Assembly: GCA_900539185.1 (NCBI GenBank)
Contig: UQBG01000008.1
Location: 53,911 to 117,910 of the forward strand
Length of the DNA: 64,000 bases
Reading direction: 5' to 3'
Source: an uncultured Clostridium sp.
GTDB taxonomy: Bacteria; Bacillota; Clostridia; Lachnospirales; Lachnospiraceae
The notes under the pieces are model-generated. The model was given only the letters and a program-made list of their open reading frames with translations. It did not search any database and had not been told where the DNA came from. Position numbers and translations under genes: made by a program. Of this stretch, positions 25,614-34,919 are shown in pieces. Position 1 is the first letter of the stretch; each line of letters opens with the position of its first letter.

Positions 25614-26702
25614 TTACTTCTTTGTTATATAACCCTTTGCCTTTAACAGCTCTGCACACAAAACCGCACCACCTGCAGCACCACGAACGGTATTATGTGA
25701 CAGTCCGACAAACTTCCAGTCAAAGATGCTGTCCTCACGAAGACGTCCGACTGACACACCCATACCGTGCTCGTAATCAACATCTAAGCTTACCTGTGGG
25801 CGGTTATCCTCCTCCAGATACTGGATAAACTGCTTCGGAGCACTTGGAAGTCCCAATTCCTGTGGTTCACCACTGAAGTTTACCAGACGGTCGATCAGCT
25901 CTTCCTTTGTCGGATTCTTCTTAAAGTTTACAAATACAGCTGCTGTATGTCCGTTTAATACCGGTACACGGATACACTGACTGGTGATCTTTGGTCCGTT
26001 GGTACACTTTTCGATCTTTCCGTCTACGATATCTCCCCAGAGACGCAGTGGCTCCTGTTCAGACTTCTCTTCCTCACCACCGATATAAGGGATGATATTG
26101 CCTACCATTTCCGGCCAGTCCTTGAAGGTCTTACCGGCACCGGAGATTGCCTGATAGGTTGTAACAACCACTTCCTGTGGTTCAAACTCCATCCATGCGG
26201 TCAGTACCGGTGCATAGCTCTGAATGGAACAGTTTGGCTTTACGGCCACGAAGCCCCGCTTCGTTCCCAGACGCTTCTTCTGGAACTCAATTACTTCTGC
26301 ATGCTGTGGATTGATCTCCGGTACCATCATCGGTACATCCGGTGTCCATCTATGTGCACTATTGTTAGAAACAACCGGTGTCTCGGTCTTTGCATAAGCT
26401 TCCTCGATTGCTTTGATCTCATCCTTAGACATATCAACCGCACTGAATACAAAATCAACGGTAGATGCGACTTCCTCTACTTCGTTTACATTGTGAACGA
26501 TGATATTCTTCACTGCTTCCGGCATCGGAGTATCCATCTTCCAGCGATCTCCGACTGCTTCTTCATAGGTCTTTCCGGCACTTCTTGGGCTTGCTGCAAT
26601 CGTAACCACCTCAAACCACGGATGATTCTCTAATAATGAAATAAATCTCTGTCCTACCATACCGGTACCACCAAGGATACCTACACGTAACTTTTCACTC
26701 AT
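25614..26702 (-). CDS. asd: Aspartate-semialdehyde dehydrogenase
   Basis: Reduces aspartyl phosphate to aspartate semialdehyde, the branch point to lysine, diaminopimelate, threonine and methionine. At 362 residues it belongs to the archaeal/fungal-type subgroup. It shows GILGGTGMVGQRF for NADP, the active-site Cys in KPNCSIQSYAPVL, GAGKTFKDWPEM, and the His of IRVPVLNGHTAAVFV. The start is behind AGGAGAG, and serA lies 63 bases upstream. Confidence 0.97.
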   Translation of the reverse strand: MSEKLRVGILGGTGMVGQRFISLLENHPWFEVVTIAASPRSAGKTYEEAVGDRWKMDTPMPEAVKNIIVHNVNEVEEVASTVDFVFSAVDMSKDEIKAIEEAYAKTETPVVSNNSAHRWTPDVPMMVPEINPQHAEVIEFQKKRLGTKRGFVAVKPNCSIQSYAPVLTAWMEFEPQEVVVTTYQAISGAGKTFKDWPEMVGNIIPYIGGEEEKSEQEPLRLWGDIVDGKIEKCTNGPKITSQCIRVPVLNGHTAAVFVNFKKNPTKEELIDRLVNFSGEPQELGLPSAPKQFIQYLEEDNRPQVSLDVDYEHGMGVSVGRLREDSIFDWKFVGLSHNTVRGAAGGAVLCAELLKAKGYITKK

Positions 26703-26765
26703 TGTTTCTCTCCTATTTTGTAATATTCATATGTTGTGTGCTTTCACACTCTGTATCTTACTCTT

Positions 26766-27929
26766 TTATTTGATAACACGTACCTTTACAACACCTTCGA
26801 TTGCATTCAGCTCTGCAACAATGGCATCTGTAATTTCTGCAGAAACATCCAGCATAGAATATGCCCAGTCCCCCTTAGACTTGCTGATCATATCGGAAAT
26901 ATTGATTCCCTTTGTTGAGAATACACCGGTAAACCGAGTCAGCATATCCGGAATGTTCTTATGATTGATTGCTACACGGGCAGTATTGGAACATGCACCC
27001 ATGTCGCAAGCCGGATAATTGACAGAGTTCTTGATATTTCCGTTTTCGATATAATCCACTACCTGCTTCACTGCCATCACTGCACAGTTATCCTCAGATT
27101 CTTCTGTAGATGCACCCAGATGTGGCAATGTAATAACATTCTCAACACCTGCAACTGCCGGATTTGGGAAGTCTGTTACATACTTGCTTACCTTACCGGA
27201 TGCCAGTGCTGCCTTGATATCTTCATCATTTACCAGAACATCTCTTGCGAAATTTAAGATCTTAACACCATCCTTCATCATGCCAAATGCGGCTGCATTC
27301 AGCATACCCTTTGTACTGTCTAATGCCGGTACATGGATGGTAATATAATCACATTCTTTATAAATATCCTCTACGTTGGAAATATGCTTTACCTGACGGG
27401 ACAGGTTCCATGCTGCATCAACCGATACATACGGATCATAACCATATACTTCCATACCTAAGCTGACCGCTACATTGGCTACCTTTGCACCAATCGCGCC
27501 CAGACCGATAACACCTAACTTCTTGCCTTCGATCTCACAGCCTGCAAACTTTGACTTATTCTTCTCGACTGCCTTTGCGATTCCCTCATCGGCTGCATTT
27601 TCCTTTACCCAGTTATATCCGCCTACCAGATCTCTGGATGCTAAAAGCAGACCTGCGATCACGATTTCCTTTACACCATTGGCATTTGCACCCGGAGTAT
27701 TGAATACAACGATTCCCTGCTCTGCACACTTATCTAACGGGATATTATTCACACCGGCACCGGCTCTTGCGATTGCCTTTAAACCGGCCGGAAGCTCCAG
27801 ATCATGCATGGCTGCACTTCTTACTAATACAACATCTGCATCTGCCAGTTCATCTATAACATCATAGCCTGCCGGCAACAGATCCATACCACATGCTGCT
27901 ATTGGATTTAAGCATTTTACCTTAGCCAT
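26766..27929 (-). CDS. serA: D-3-phosphoglycerate dehydrogenase
   Basis: First step of serine synthesis, oxidising 3-phosphoglycerate to phosphohydroxypyruvate. It has 387 residues: an NAD-binding domain with GVIGLGAIGAKVANVA, the substrate Arg in ILNFARDVLVN, and His-Glu catalysis in LPHLGASTEESEDN. A C-terminal ACT domain (about 315-387) allows serine feedback. It is the short type without the extra allosteric domain. Its ATG overlaps the serC stop as TAATG, indicating coupled translation. Confidence 0.97.
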   Translation of the reverse strand: MAKVKCLNPIAACGMDLLPAGYDVIDELADADVVLVRSAAMHDLELPAGLKAIARAGAGVNNIPLDKCAEQGIVVFNTPGANANGVKEIVIAGLLLASRDLVGGYNWVKENAADEGIAKAVEKNKSKFAGCEIEGKKLGVIGLGAIGAKVANVAVSLGMEVYGYDPYVSVDAAWNLSRQVKHISNVEDIYKECDYITIHVPALDSTKGMLNAAAFGMMKDGVKILNFARDVLVNDEDIKAALASGKVSKYVTDFPNPAVAGVENVITLPHLGASTEESEDNCAVMAVKQVVDYIENGNIKNSVNYPACDMGACSNTARVAINHKNIPDMLTRFTGVFSTKGINISDMISKSKGDWAYSMLDVSAEITDAIVAELNAIEGVVKVRVIK

Positions 27930-29011
27930 TACTGATTCTCCTCCTCAAACTTCTTCATGAACTCTACTAACTTCTCTACGCCTTCAATCGGCATAGCATT
28001 GTAGATGCTGGCACGCATACCGCCAACGGTACGATGTCCCTTGATATTTACAAAACCGGCTGCCGTTGCTTCCTTTACAAACTTTGCATCCAGTGTCTCA
28101 TCCCCTGTTACAAACGGTACATTCATCAAAGAACGATCCTTTTTCTCAACGGTTCCCTTGAACATCTTACTGCTATCCAGGAAGTCATACAGAATCGCTG
28201 CCTTCTTCTCGTTATGAATCTTCATAGCTTCCAGGCCGCCCATTTCCTTTACCCACTTGAATACCTTGCCGCAGATATAGATACCGTAGCAAGGAGGTGT
28301 GTTGTACAGAGAATCTGCATCTGCCTGTGTCTTATACTTTAACATCGTAGGCGTTCCTTCCAGAACATCATCCCGGATCAGATCTTCCCGGATAATTACT
28401 ACAACGACTCCGGCAGGTCCTACATTCTTCTGTACACCAAAGTAAATCAAACCATAATCAGTTACGTTTACCGGCTGAGACAGGATATCGGATGACATAT
28501 CTGCTACCAGGATCTTGCCCTTTGTATTTGGTAACGTCTTATAGGTTGTTCCATAAATTGTATTGTTATGGCAAATGTATACATAATCCGCATCATCATC
28601 GATTGGCAGATCGGAGCAATCCGGAATATAACTAAAGGTCTTATCTGCAGAGGATGCAACGATATTTACCTTACCATACTTCTTTGCCTCTTCTGCTGCC
28701 TTCTTTGCCCACTGTCCGGTTACGATATAGTCTGCTACCTTATTCTTCATCAGGTTCATTGGGATCGCTGCAAACTGCTGGGATGCTCCACCCTGTAAGA
28801 ACAGTACCTTATAATTGTCCGGAATATTCATCAGATCTCTCAGATCCTGCTCTGCAGTCTGAATAATTTCTTCAAATGCCTTGGATCGATGGCTCATCTC
28901 CATTACGCTCATACCGGTTCCGTTGTAGTCCAACATCTCTTCTGCTGCTGCCTTTAACACAACCTCCGGTAATACAGATGGTCCTGCTGAAAAATTGTAC
29001 ACTCTTGCCAT
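27929..29011 (-). CDS. serC: Phosphoserine aminotransferase
   Basis: A PLP enzyme converting phosphohydroxypyruvate and glutamate to phosphoserine. It has 360 residues. The N-terminal NFSAGPSVLPEVVL and the PLP lysine segment YFGVQKNVGPAG are diagnostic. The start is behind AGGAGG. serA follows with a one-base overlap, so the two serine enzymes are made together. The third enzyme, phosphoserine phosphatase, is not identified; the histidine phosphatase at 33747-34337 is a possible but untested candidate. Confidence 0.97.
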   Translation of the reverse strand: MARVYNFSAGPSVLPEVVLKAAAEEMLDYNGTGMSVMEMSHRSKAFEEIIQTAEQDLRDLMNIPDNYKVLFLQGGASQQFAAIPMNLMKNKVADYIVTGQWAKKAAEEAKKYGKVNIVASSADKTFSYIPDCSDLPIDDDADYVYICHNNTIYGTTYKTLPNTKGKILVADMSSDILSQPVNVTDYGLIYFGVQKNVGPAGVVVVIIREDLIRDDVLEGTPTMLKYKTQADADSLYNTPPCYGIYICGKVFKWVKEMGGLEAMKIHNEKKAAILYDFLDSSKMFKGTVEKKDRSLMNVPFVTGDETLDAKFVKEATAAGFVNIKGHRTVGGMRASIYNAMPIEGVEKLVEFMKKFEEENQ

Positions 29012-29102
29012 TTTATAAATCCTCCTCGACTTATTCGCTATATTCTAATTTCAGAATGTCTCTTCCATGTGTGTTATTTTCTGAAATCATAGTGTCTTAC
29101 GC

Positions 29103-30782
29103 TTACTTCTCCAGATCTTCTTCTGAGAAACAGGTCTCGATCGGCTTTCCCGGTGCTACCATAGGCCATACCTTGTCATCTTCATTGATGATACAGTCTA
29201 TAACAACCGGTCTGCCTGCGGTCTGTGCCTTCTTAAATGCCTCTTCGAACTCTTCGATCGTGGTAACCCGGCAGCCAATAGCACCCAGTGCTTCCGCAAC
29301 CTTTGCAAAGTCCACGTTATCATTTAAGATTGTATTCGAATACCGCTTATCATAGAACAGTGTCTGCCACTGACGAACCATACCCAGTACGTGATTATTA
29401 ATAACAATCTCAATCACCGGAATATTATATCTGGCTGCCGTCGCGATCTCATTCATATTCATACGGAAGCATCCGTCACCTGCGATATTGACAACCGTCT
29501 CATCCGGTCTCGCAACCTTCGCACCGAGTGCTGCTCCCAGACCATAGCCCATCGTTCCCAGACCACCGGAGGTCAATAACTGATGCGGCTTCTTAAACTG
29601 GTAGAACTGTGCTGCCCACATCTGATGCTGACCAACCTCTGTTACTACGGTTGCATCTCCGTTTGTCAGCTCATACAGTTTCTCGATAATTGCCGGTCCG
29701 GTCAGAATTCCTTTCTCATAGGTCATCGGATACTTCTGCTTCAGTTCCTGAATCTCTGCCATCCACTCCGGCTTCTTTGATTCCTCCACCTGATCGATCA
29801 GCTTCTGAAGAACGACCTTTGCATCCCCGATAATCGATGCATCCACCTCTATATTCTTATTAATCTCTGCCTGATCGACATCGATGTGGATAATCTTCGC
29901 ATTTTCTGCAAACTTGCTGGCATTACCGATTACTCGATCAGAGAACCGGGCACCAACTACAATCAGAAGATCTGCATCAGCCAGTCCGAAGTTCGATGCC
30001 TTCGTGCCATGCATACCGATCATACCGGTGTAGCGCTCTGCTGTTCCTTCGATGGCACCCTTTCCCATCAGAGTATCACATACGGCAGCATCGATCTTAT
30101 CCGCAAACGTCCGCAGTTCCTGCTCTGCATCTGCGATAACAGCACCACCGCCGGCCATAATAAATGGCTTCTTTGCCCGATTGATCATAGCCGCTGCAGT
30201 CTCAACCGCCTTGTCATCAATCGTATCTGTTACCCGTTTGATCTCTTCCGGCTGCATCGGCTCATAATCTGCCATATTAGCCGTTACATCCTTTGTGATA
30301 TCTACCAGTACAGGACCCGGTCTGCCGCTTTTTGCAATCTTAAACGCACGCCGGATTGTATCTGCCAGTTCATGTACATTCTTTACGATAAAGCTGTACT
30401 TTGTGATCGGCATAACTACGCCGGCAATATCTACTTCCTGAAAACTATCCTTACCTAACAGTGTAACACCTACATTTGCGGTAATAGCAACCACCGGAAC
30501 AGAGTCCATATAAGCAGTTGCAATACCGGTTACCAGATTAGTCGCTCCCGGTCCGCTCGTTGCCATGCAGACACCAACCTTACCGGTTGCTCTGGCATAT
30601 CCATCTGCTGCATGGGCTGCACCCTGCTCATGGGACGTCAGGATATGCTTGATTTCTCCCTGATGTTTATATAATTCATCATAAATATTCAGGATACAGC
30701 CGCCCGGATACCCAAATACAGTATCAACGCCCTGTTCCTTCAAACATTCAATTACGATTTCAGAACCTGTTAATTGCTTCAT
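29103..30782 (-). CDS. ilvB: Acetolactate synthase, catalytic subunit
   Basis: A thiamine-diphosphate enzyme making acetolactate or acetohydroxybutyrate for valine/leucine and isoleucine. It has 559 residues with GYPGGCILNIYDELY, the ThDP Glu in TSHEQGAAHAADGYAR, and the C-terminal GDGCFRMNMNE ThDP-metal motif. The start is behind AGGAG, 13 bases after ilvD. No gene for the small regulatory subunit (ilvN/H) follows, which is unusual next to an anabolic ilvB. Confidence 0.96.
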   Translation of the reverse strand: MKQLTGSEIVIECLKEQGVDTVFGYPGGCILNIYDELYKHQGEIKHILTSHEQGAAHAADGYARATGKVGVCMATSGPGATNLVTGIATAYMDSVPVVAITANVGVTLLGKDSFQEVDIAGVVMPITKYSFIVKNVHELADTIRRAFKIAKSGRPGPVLVDITKDVTANMADYEPMQPEEIKRVTDTIDDKAVETAAAMINRAKKPFIMAGGGAVIADAEQELRTFADKIDAAVCDTLMGKGAIEGTAERYTGMIGMHGTKASNFGLADADLLIVVGARFSDRVIGNASKFAENAKIIHIDVDQAEINKNIEVDASIIGDAKVVLQKLIDQVEESKKPEWMAEIQELKQKYPMTYEKGILTGPAIIEKLYELTNGDATVVTEVGQHQMWAAQFYQFKKPHQLLTSGGLGTMGYGLGAALGAKVARPDETVVNIAGDGCFRMNMNEIATAARYNIPVIEIVINNHVLGMVRQWQTLFYDKRYSNTILNDNVDFAKVAEALGAIGCRVTTIEEFEEAFKKAQTAGRPVVIDCIINEDDKVWPMVAPGKPIETCFSEEDLEK

Positions 30783-30795
30783 TCTCTTCCTCTCC

Positions 30796-32469
30796 TTACT
30801 TGTTCCCCGGAATTTCCAAGATTGCTCCCCGATTGCCGGATGTTACCATAGCTGCATACCGTGCCAGATAACCGGTCGTTACCTTTGGCTCTCTTGGCTG
30901 CCACTGCGCTTTCCGCTTTGCCAGTTCCTCATCGGATACCCGTACATTTAATGACAGGTTATCGATATCGATATCAATGATATCCCCTTCCTGTACCAGT
31001 GCGATCGGTCCACCAACTGCGGCTTCCGGAGATACATGTCCGATAGAAGCTCCCCGGCTGGCTCCTGAGAATCGGCCATCTGTGATCAATGCAACAGAGG
31101 ATCCCAGTCCCATACCTGCGATAGCCGAAGTCGGATTCAACATCTCACGCATACCGGGACCACCCTTTGGCCCCTCATACCGGATCACTACAACATCACC
31201 GGCAACGATCTTTCCACCCTTGATGGCTGCGATCGCATCCTCTTCACACTCGAAGACTCTTGCAGGACCGGAATGTTTCATCATCTCCGGAACAACCGCA
31301 GAACGCTTAACTACACTGCCATCCGGTGCCAGATTGCCCTTCAGAACGGCTAAGCCGCCTGTTTTACTATATGGATTGTCAATCGGTCTTATAACCTCAG
31401 GATTGCGATTTACACAGCCTGCGATATTCTCTCCAACCGTCTTTCCGGTAACTGTCATACAATCTGTATGAAGCAATCCCAGCTTATTAATCTCATTCAT
31501 AACTGCATAGACACCACCGGCTTCATTCAGGTCTTCCATGTAGGTCGGACCTGCCGGTGCCAGATGACACAGGTTTGGTGTCTTTGCACTGATGTCATTT
31601 GCAAAGGAAATGTCAAAGTCAAAGCCGATCTCATGGGCGATTGCCGGAAGATGTAACATACTGTTTGTTGAACATCCCAGTGCCATATCGATCGTCAGTG
31701 CATTCAGGATGGCATCCTTTGTCATAATATCTCTTGGGCGGATATTCTTTCGATACATATCCATAACTGCCATACCTGCATGCTTTGCCAGCTTGATTCT
31801 CTCAGAATATACAGCCGGAATCGTTCCGTTTCCACGAAGTCCCATACCCAGAACCTCTGTTAAGCAGTTCATGGAGTTCGCGGTATACATACCGGAGCAG
31901 GAACCACAGGTTGGACATACCTTATTCTCAAATTCTTCTACATCCTCCTCGGTCATAGTGCCGGCAGCGTATGAGCCAACTGCCTCAAACATAGAAGAAA
32001 GACTTCTCTTCTGTCCATGTACATGTCCGGCCAACATCGGACCACCGCTGACAAATACGGTCGGTACATTGATTCTGGCTGCTGCCATTAAAAGTCCCGG
32101 TACATTCTTATCACAGTTCGGGATCATAACCAGCGCATCAAACTGATGTGCCAGTGCCATACACTCGGTTGAATCAGCAATCAGATCTCTGGTAACCAGT
32201 GAATACTTCATACCGATATGTCCCATAGCAATACCGTCACAGACTGCAATCGCCGGGAACATGATCGGTGTTCCGCCTGCCATCGCTACGCCCATCTTGA
32301 CTGCCTGTGCGATCTTATCCAGATTCATATGTCCGGGTACGATCTCGTTATATGAACATACGATACCAACCAATGGACGTTCCATTTCTTCCTTTGTCAT
32401 ACCCAGTGCATTGAACAGGGACCGGTGTGGTGCCTGCTGCATGCCTGTCTTTACTGCATCACTCTTCAT
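30796..32469 (-). CDS. ilvD: Dihydroxy-acid dehydratase
   Basis: An Fe-S dehydratase that forms the 2-keto acids of valine and isoleucine. It has 557 residues. Cluster and metal motifs are MIPNCDKNVPG and CPTCGSCSGMYTANSMNC; the C-terminal GRFSGASRGASIGHVSPEA is the family hallmark. It starts behind AAAGGAG and lies between leuB and ilvB in one transcript. Confidence 0.97.
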   Translation of the reverse strand: MKSDAVKTGMQQAPHRSLFNALGMTKEEMERPLVGIVCSYNEIVPGHMNLDKIAQAVKMGVAMAGGTPIMFPAIAVCDGIAMGHIGMKYSLVTRDLIADSTECMALAHQFDALVMIPNCDKNVPGLLMAAARINVPTVFVSGGPMLAGHVHGQKRSLSSMFEAVGSYAAGTMTEEDVEEFENKVCPTCGSCSGMYTANSMNCLTEVLGMGLRGNGTIPAVYSERIKLAKHAGMAVMDMYRKNIRPRDIMTKDAILNALTIDMALGCSTNSMLHLPAIAHEIGFDFDISFANDISAKTPNLCHLAPAGPTYMEDLNEAGGVYAVMNEINKLGLLHTDCMTVTGKTVGENIAGCVNRNPEVIRPIDNPYSKTGGLAVLKGNLAPDGSVVKRSAVVPEMMKHSGPARVFECEEDAIAAIKGGKIVAGDVVVIRYEGPKGGPGMREMLNPTSAIAGMGLGSSVALITDGRFSGASRGASIGHVSPEAAVGGPIALVQEGDIIDIDIDNLSLNVRVSDEELAKRKAQWQPREPKVTTGYLARYAAMVTSGNRGAILEIPGNK

Positions 32470-32540
32470 GTTTCTTCTCCTTTATTGACTCCAGATCAGA
32501 TGCATCTATCGCATCTGCTACATACTGTTTCATTTATCAT

Positions 32541-33623
32541 TTATAACCGCCGGCAGATCAGGTCGCCCATTTCTGAACAGCTTACCAATGTCATACCATC
32601 ATCCATGATATCACAGGTACGATAGTTCTCCTGTAATACCTTCTTGATAGCCGCTTCAATGCTGTCCGCTTCTTTATCCATGTCAAAGGAGAAACGAAGC
32701 ATCATAGCTGCTGACAGGATCGTTGCAATCGGATTCGCCTTGTTCTGTCCTGCGATATCCGGTGCTGAGCCGCCGCTTGGTTCATACATACCAAACTTAG
32801 TTTCATTTAAGCTGGCGGAAGCTAACATACCGATAGAACCGGTTACCATAGAAGCTTCATCCGACAGGATGTCACCAAACATATTCTCAGTCAGGATTAC
32901 ATCAAACTGTGCCGGATCTTTAACTAACTGCATTGCACAGTTATCAACCAGCATATGCTCCAGTGTAACCTCCGGATAGTTCTTTGCGACCTCCTCGACG
33001 ACCTTTCTCCACAAACGTGAAGAATCCAATACATTTGCCTTATCCACACTGGTGACCTTCTTCCGGCGCTTCATTGCGATATCAAAACCCTTGATCGCGA
33101 TCCGGCGGATCTCATTCTCATCATAGGTCAGTTCATCGTATGCCTTCCAAACACCATTTTCTTCTACAGTCTTGCGTTCACCGAAGTACAGTCCACCGGT
33201 CAGTTCCCGCATGATCATCATATCAAAGCCTTTATCGGATATCTCTTCCTTTAACGGGCATGCACCCTTTAACTCCGGATACAGTACAGCCGGTCTCAGG
33301 TTTGCAAACAGATTTAACTCCTTACGGATCTTTAAAAGTCCTGCCTCCGGTCTCAGGTTTGGTGGCAGCTTATACCAAGGGGAAGTCGTTGTATTTCCTC
33401 CGATAGAACCTAACAGTACAGCATCTGCTGCCTTCGCAACCGCGATGGCTTCATCTGTTAAAGGCACCCCATGAGCATCAATGGAACAACCGCCCATCAA
33501 TATCTGCTGATAATTAAATGTATGTCCATATTTCTCACCAATGGCATCCAATACCTTCATTGCCTGCGAGACGACCTCCGGTCCGATACCGTCACCTTTA
33601 ATGACTGCTATATTTACGTTCAT
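32541..33623 (-). CDS. leuB: 3-isopropylmalate dehydrogenase
   Basis: An NAD-dependent oxidative decarboxylase of leucine synthesis, 360 residues. MNVNIAVIKGDGIGPEV, the substrate motif LRPEAGLLKIRKEL, MIMRELTGGLYFGER, and the metal/nucleotide segment EPSGGSAPDIAGQNKANP are present. The ATG at 33623 sits six bases after AAGGAAG; the open TTG at 33629 is too close to it. A promoter at 33722-33750 makes leuB the head of leuB-ilvD-ilvB and probably further genes. Confidence 0.97.
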   Translation of the reverse strand: MNVNIAVIKGDGIGPEVVSQAMKVLDAIGEKYGHTFNYQQILMGGCSIDAHGVPLTDEAIAVAKAADAVLLGSIGGNTTTSPWYKLPPNLRPEAGLLKIRKELNLFANLRPAVLYPELKGACPLKEEISDKGFDMMIMRELTGGLYFGERKTVEENGVWKAYDELTYDENEIRRIAIKGFDIAMKRRKKVTSVDKANVLDSSRLWRKVVEEVAKNYPEVTLEHMLVDNCAMQLVKDPAQFDVILTENMFGDILSDEASMVTGSIGMLASASLNETKFGMYEPSGGSAPDIAGQNKANPIATILSAAMMLRFSFDMDKEADSIEAAIKKVLQENYRTCDIMDDGMTLVSCSEMGDLICRRL

Positions 33624-33721
33624 ATCCAACTTCCTTTCTTTTGCCTGTCCCTGTGCCGTCGTTTCGGTCTTATGTAAACCAACCGATCATATCGGTAATA
33701 GGTACAAAAACTTTATCCTAT

Positions 33722-33750
33722 ATCATAAAGCATTTTTGACGAATTTTCAA
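33722..33750 (-). promoter_or_regulatory. Promoter of leuB-ilvD-ilvB
   Basis: TTGAAA (33750-33745), a 17-base spacer, and TATGAT (33727-33722). The leader to leuB is only about 90 bases and contains no T-box sequence. Confidence 0.78.
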
Positions 33751-34337
33751 TGAAAAAAAATAGAATCAGCCGGAAATACCTCTTCATACCGCACAAAATT
33801 CAAGCCTTCAAACTCAAACTGCACGATCCATGGTTTGATATCCATGATCCGCTTCACATCTTCATAATCATATGCCGGATGAAAGTACCGAATCACGGTA
33901 CTCAAGGCCGTTCCGTGTGAACCGATCACGATCGTATCCCCGTCATGCTGTTTCAAAAGTTCCATCAGCTTCTCAATATTCCGCGTCTGAACCTCATGCA
34001 GCGTTTCACACGATCCGTATCGATAGTCAAAGTTCTCCCACGCCAGTTCACAGGCATGATAGTATTCCTCCGCCGGAGCAATCACCGACCATTCACGAAA
34101 TGCATCACATTCGATTACCGGCAGGTCTAATGCATCCGCATACGGTCGAACCGTATCTACTGCCCGCCGAAAGTTACTCGAATAAATATGAACCCGCTCC
34201 CGTGGCAGGTGCTTTTCCAGCAGAAAATCCCTTGCCCGATAGCGAGTCTGCAGACCTTCCTCTGTCAACACCCGTTCCGCATCGATCGGGTTGCTGTAAT
34301 CTGTCTGTGCATGACGCACAAAGTATACTGTTGTCAT
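33747..34337 (-). CDS. Histidine phosphatase (phosphoglycerate mutase-like) family protein
   Basis: 196 residues from the ATG at 34337 (AGAGG upstream). The N-terminal catalytic motif is VYFVRHAQTD, with the phospho-acceptor His in RHA. The second His lies in IVIGSHGTALSTVIRYF. It belongs to the cofactor-independent-sequence, dPGM-like branch-1 superfamily, whose members range from mutases to phosphatases of sugars, nucleotides or phosphoserine. The substrate cannot be read from sequence. It is inserted between leuD and leuB, and a terminator precedes it. Confidence 0.88.
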   Translation of the reverse strand: MTTVYFVRHAQTDYSNPIDAERVLTEEGLQTRYRARDFLLEKHLPRERVHIYSSNFRRAVDTVRPYADALDLPVIECDAFREWSVIAPAEEYYHACELAWENFDYRYGSCETLHEVQTRNIEKLMELLKQHDGDTIVIGSHGTALSTVIRYFHPAYDYEDVKRIMDIKPWIVQFEFEGLNFVRYEEVFPADSIFFH

Positions 34338-34365
34338 GTTGTTTCCTCTCTGTCTTCTACAATCT

Positions 34366-34405
34366 AAAATGGAGCTTTTACAGAAATCCCATAAAAGCTC
34401 CATCT
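34366..34405 (-). terminator. Terminator after leuCD
   Basis: A 12-13 bp stem (ATGGAGCTTTTA with TAAAAGCTCCAT) and an 11-base loop, followed by TTTTAGATTG on the minus strand. The T run is short, so read-through to the phosphatase gene is possible. The plus-strand flank CTCTTTTTT is more T-rich. Confidence 0.65.
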
Positions 34406-34415
34406 CTTTTTTCTA

Positions 34416-34901
34416 TTACTTATTATTAATATAATTTACCAGGCCCTCTGCTTTGATGATTTCCTGCATAAACGGTGGGAATGCCTGACCCTTGTACTCA
34501 GTGCCCTTAGTACGGTCATAGATCATACCGCTGTCAAAGTCGATCTCCACCTCATCGCCAGCCTCGATTGCTTCTGCCGCTTCCTTACACTCAATAATCG
34601 GAAGTCCGATATTGATGGCATTCCGATAGAAAATTCTGGCAAAGGTCTCAGCGATAACACAACTGATGCCGGATGCCTTAATCGCAATCGGTGCATGCTC
34701 TCTGGATGAACCACAGCCGAAGTTCTTCTCTGCCACCATGATATCTCCCGGCTTTACCCGCTTTACGAAGTCAGGATCGATATCCTCCATACAGTTCTTT
34801 GCCAGCTCTGCCGGATCAGAAGAATTCAGATATCTTGCCGGAATAATAACATCCGTATCTACATTGTCACCATATTTATGAACTGTTCCATGTGCTCTCA
34901 T
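34416..34901 (-). CDS. leuD: 3-isopropylmalate dehydratase, small subunit
   Basis: The swivel-domain subunit of isopropylmalate isomerase. It has 161 residues, the short archaeal-type form, with YGDNVDTDVIIPARYL and VAEKNFGCGSSREHAPIAIKA (about 55-75) and the YRNAINIGLPIIEC segment. It starts behind AGGAGG, 18 bases after leuC, with which it forms the active heterodimer. Confidence 0.97.
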   Translation of the reverse strand: MRAHGTVHKYGDNVDTDVIIPARYLNSSDPAELAKNCMEDIDPDFVKRVKPGDIMVAEKNFGCGSSREHAPIAIKASGISCVIAETFARIFYRNAINIGLPIIECKEAAEAIEAGDEVEIDFDSGMIYDRTKGTEYKGQAFPPFMQEIIKAEGLVNYINNK

Positions 34902-34919
34902 ACTCTGTTTCCTCCTGTA

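Noticed and set aside
29030..29095. Inverted repeat ATTTCAGAA / TTCTGAAAT between ilvB and serC, read as a terminator or riboswitch
   Set aside because: The loop is about 20 bases and no T run follows on the minus strand; I see no known leader motif.
34366..34405. The same hairpin as a terminator for a plus-strand gene
   Set aside because: The plus side has the better T run, but there is no plus-strand gene upstream of it.
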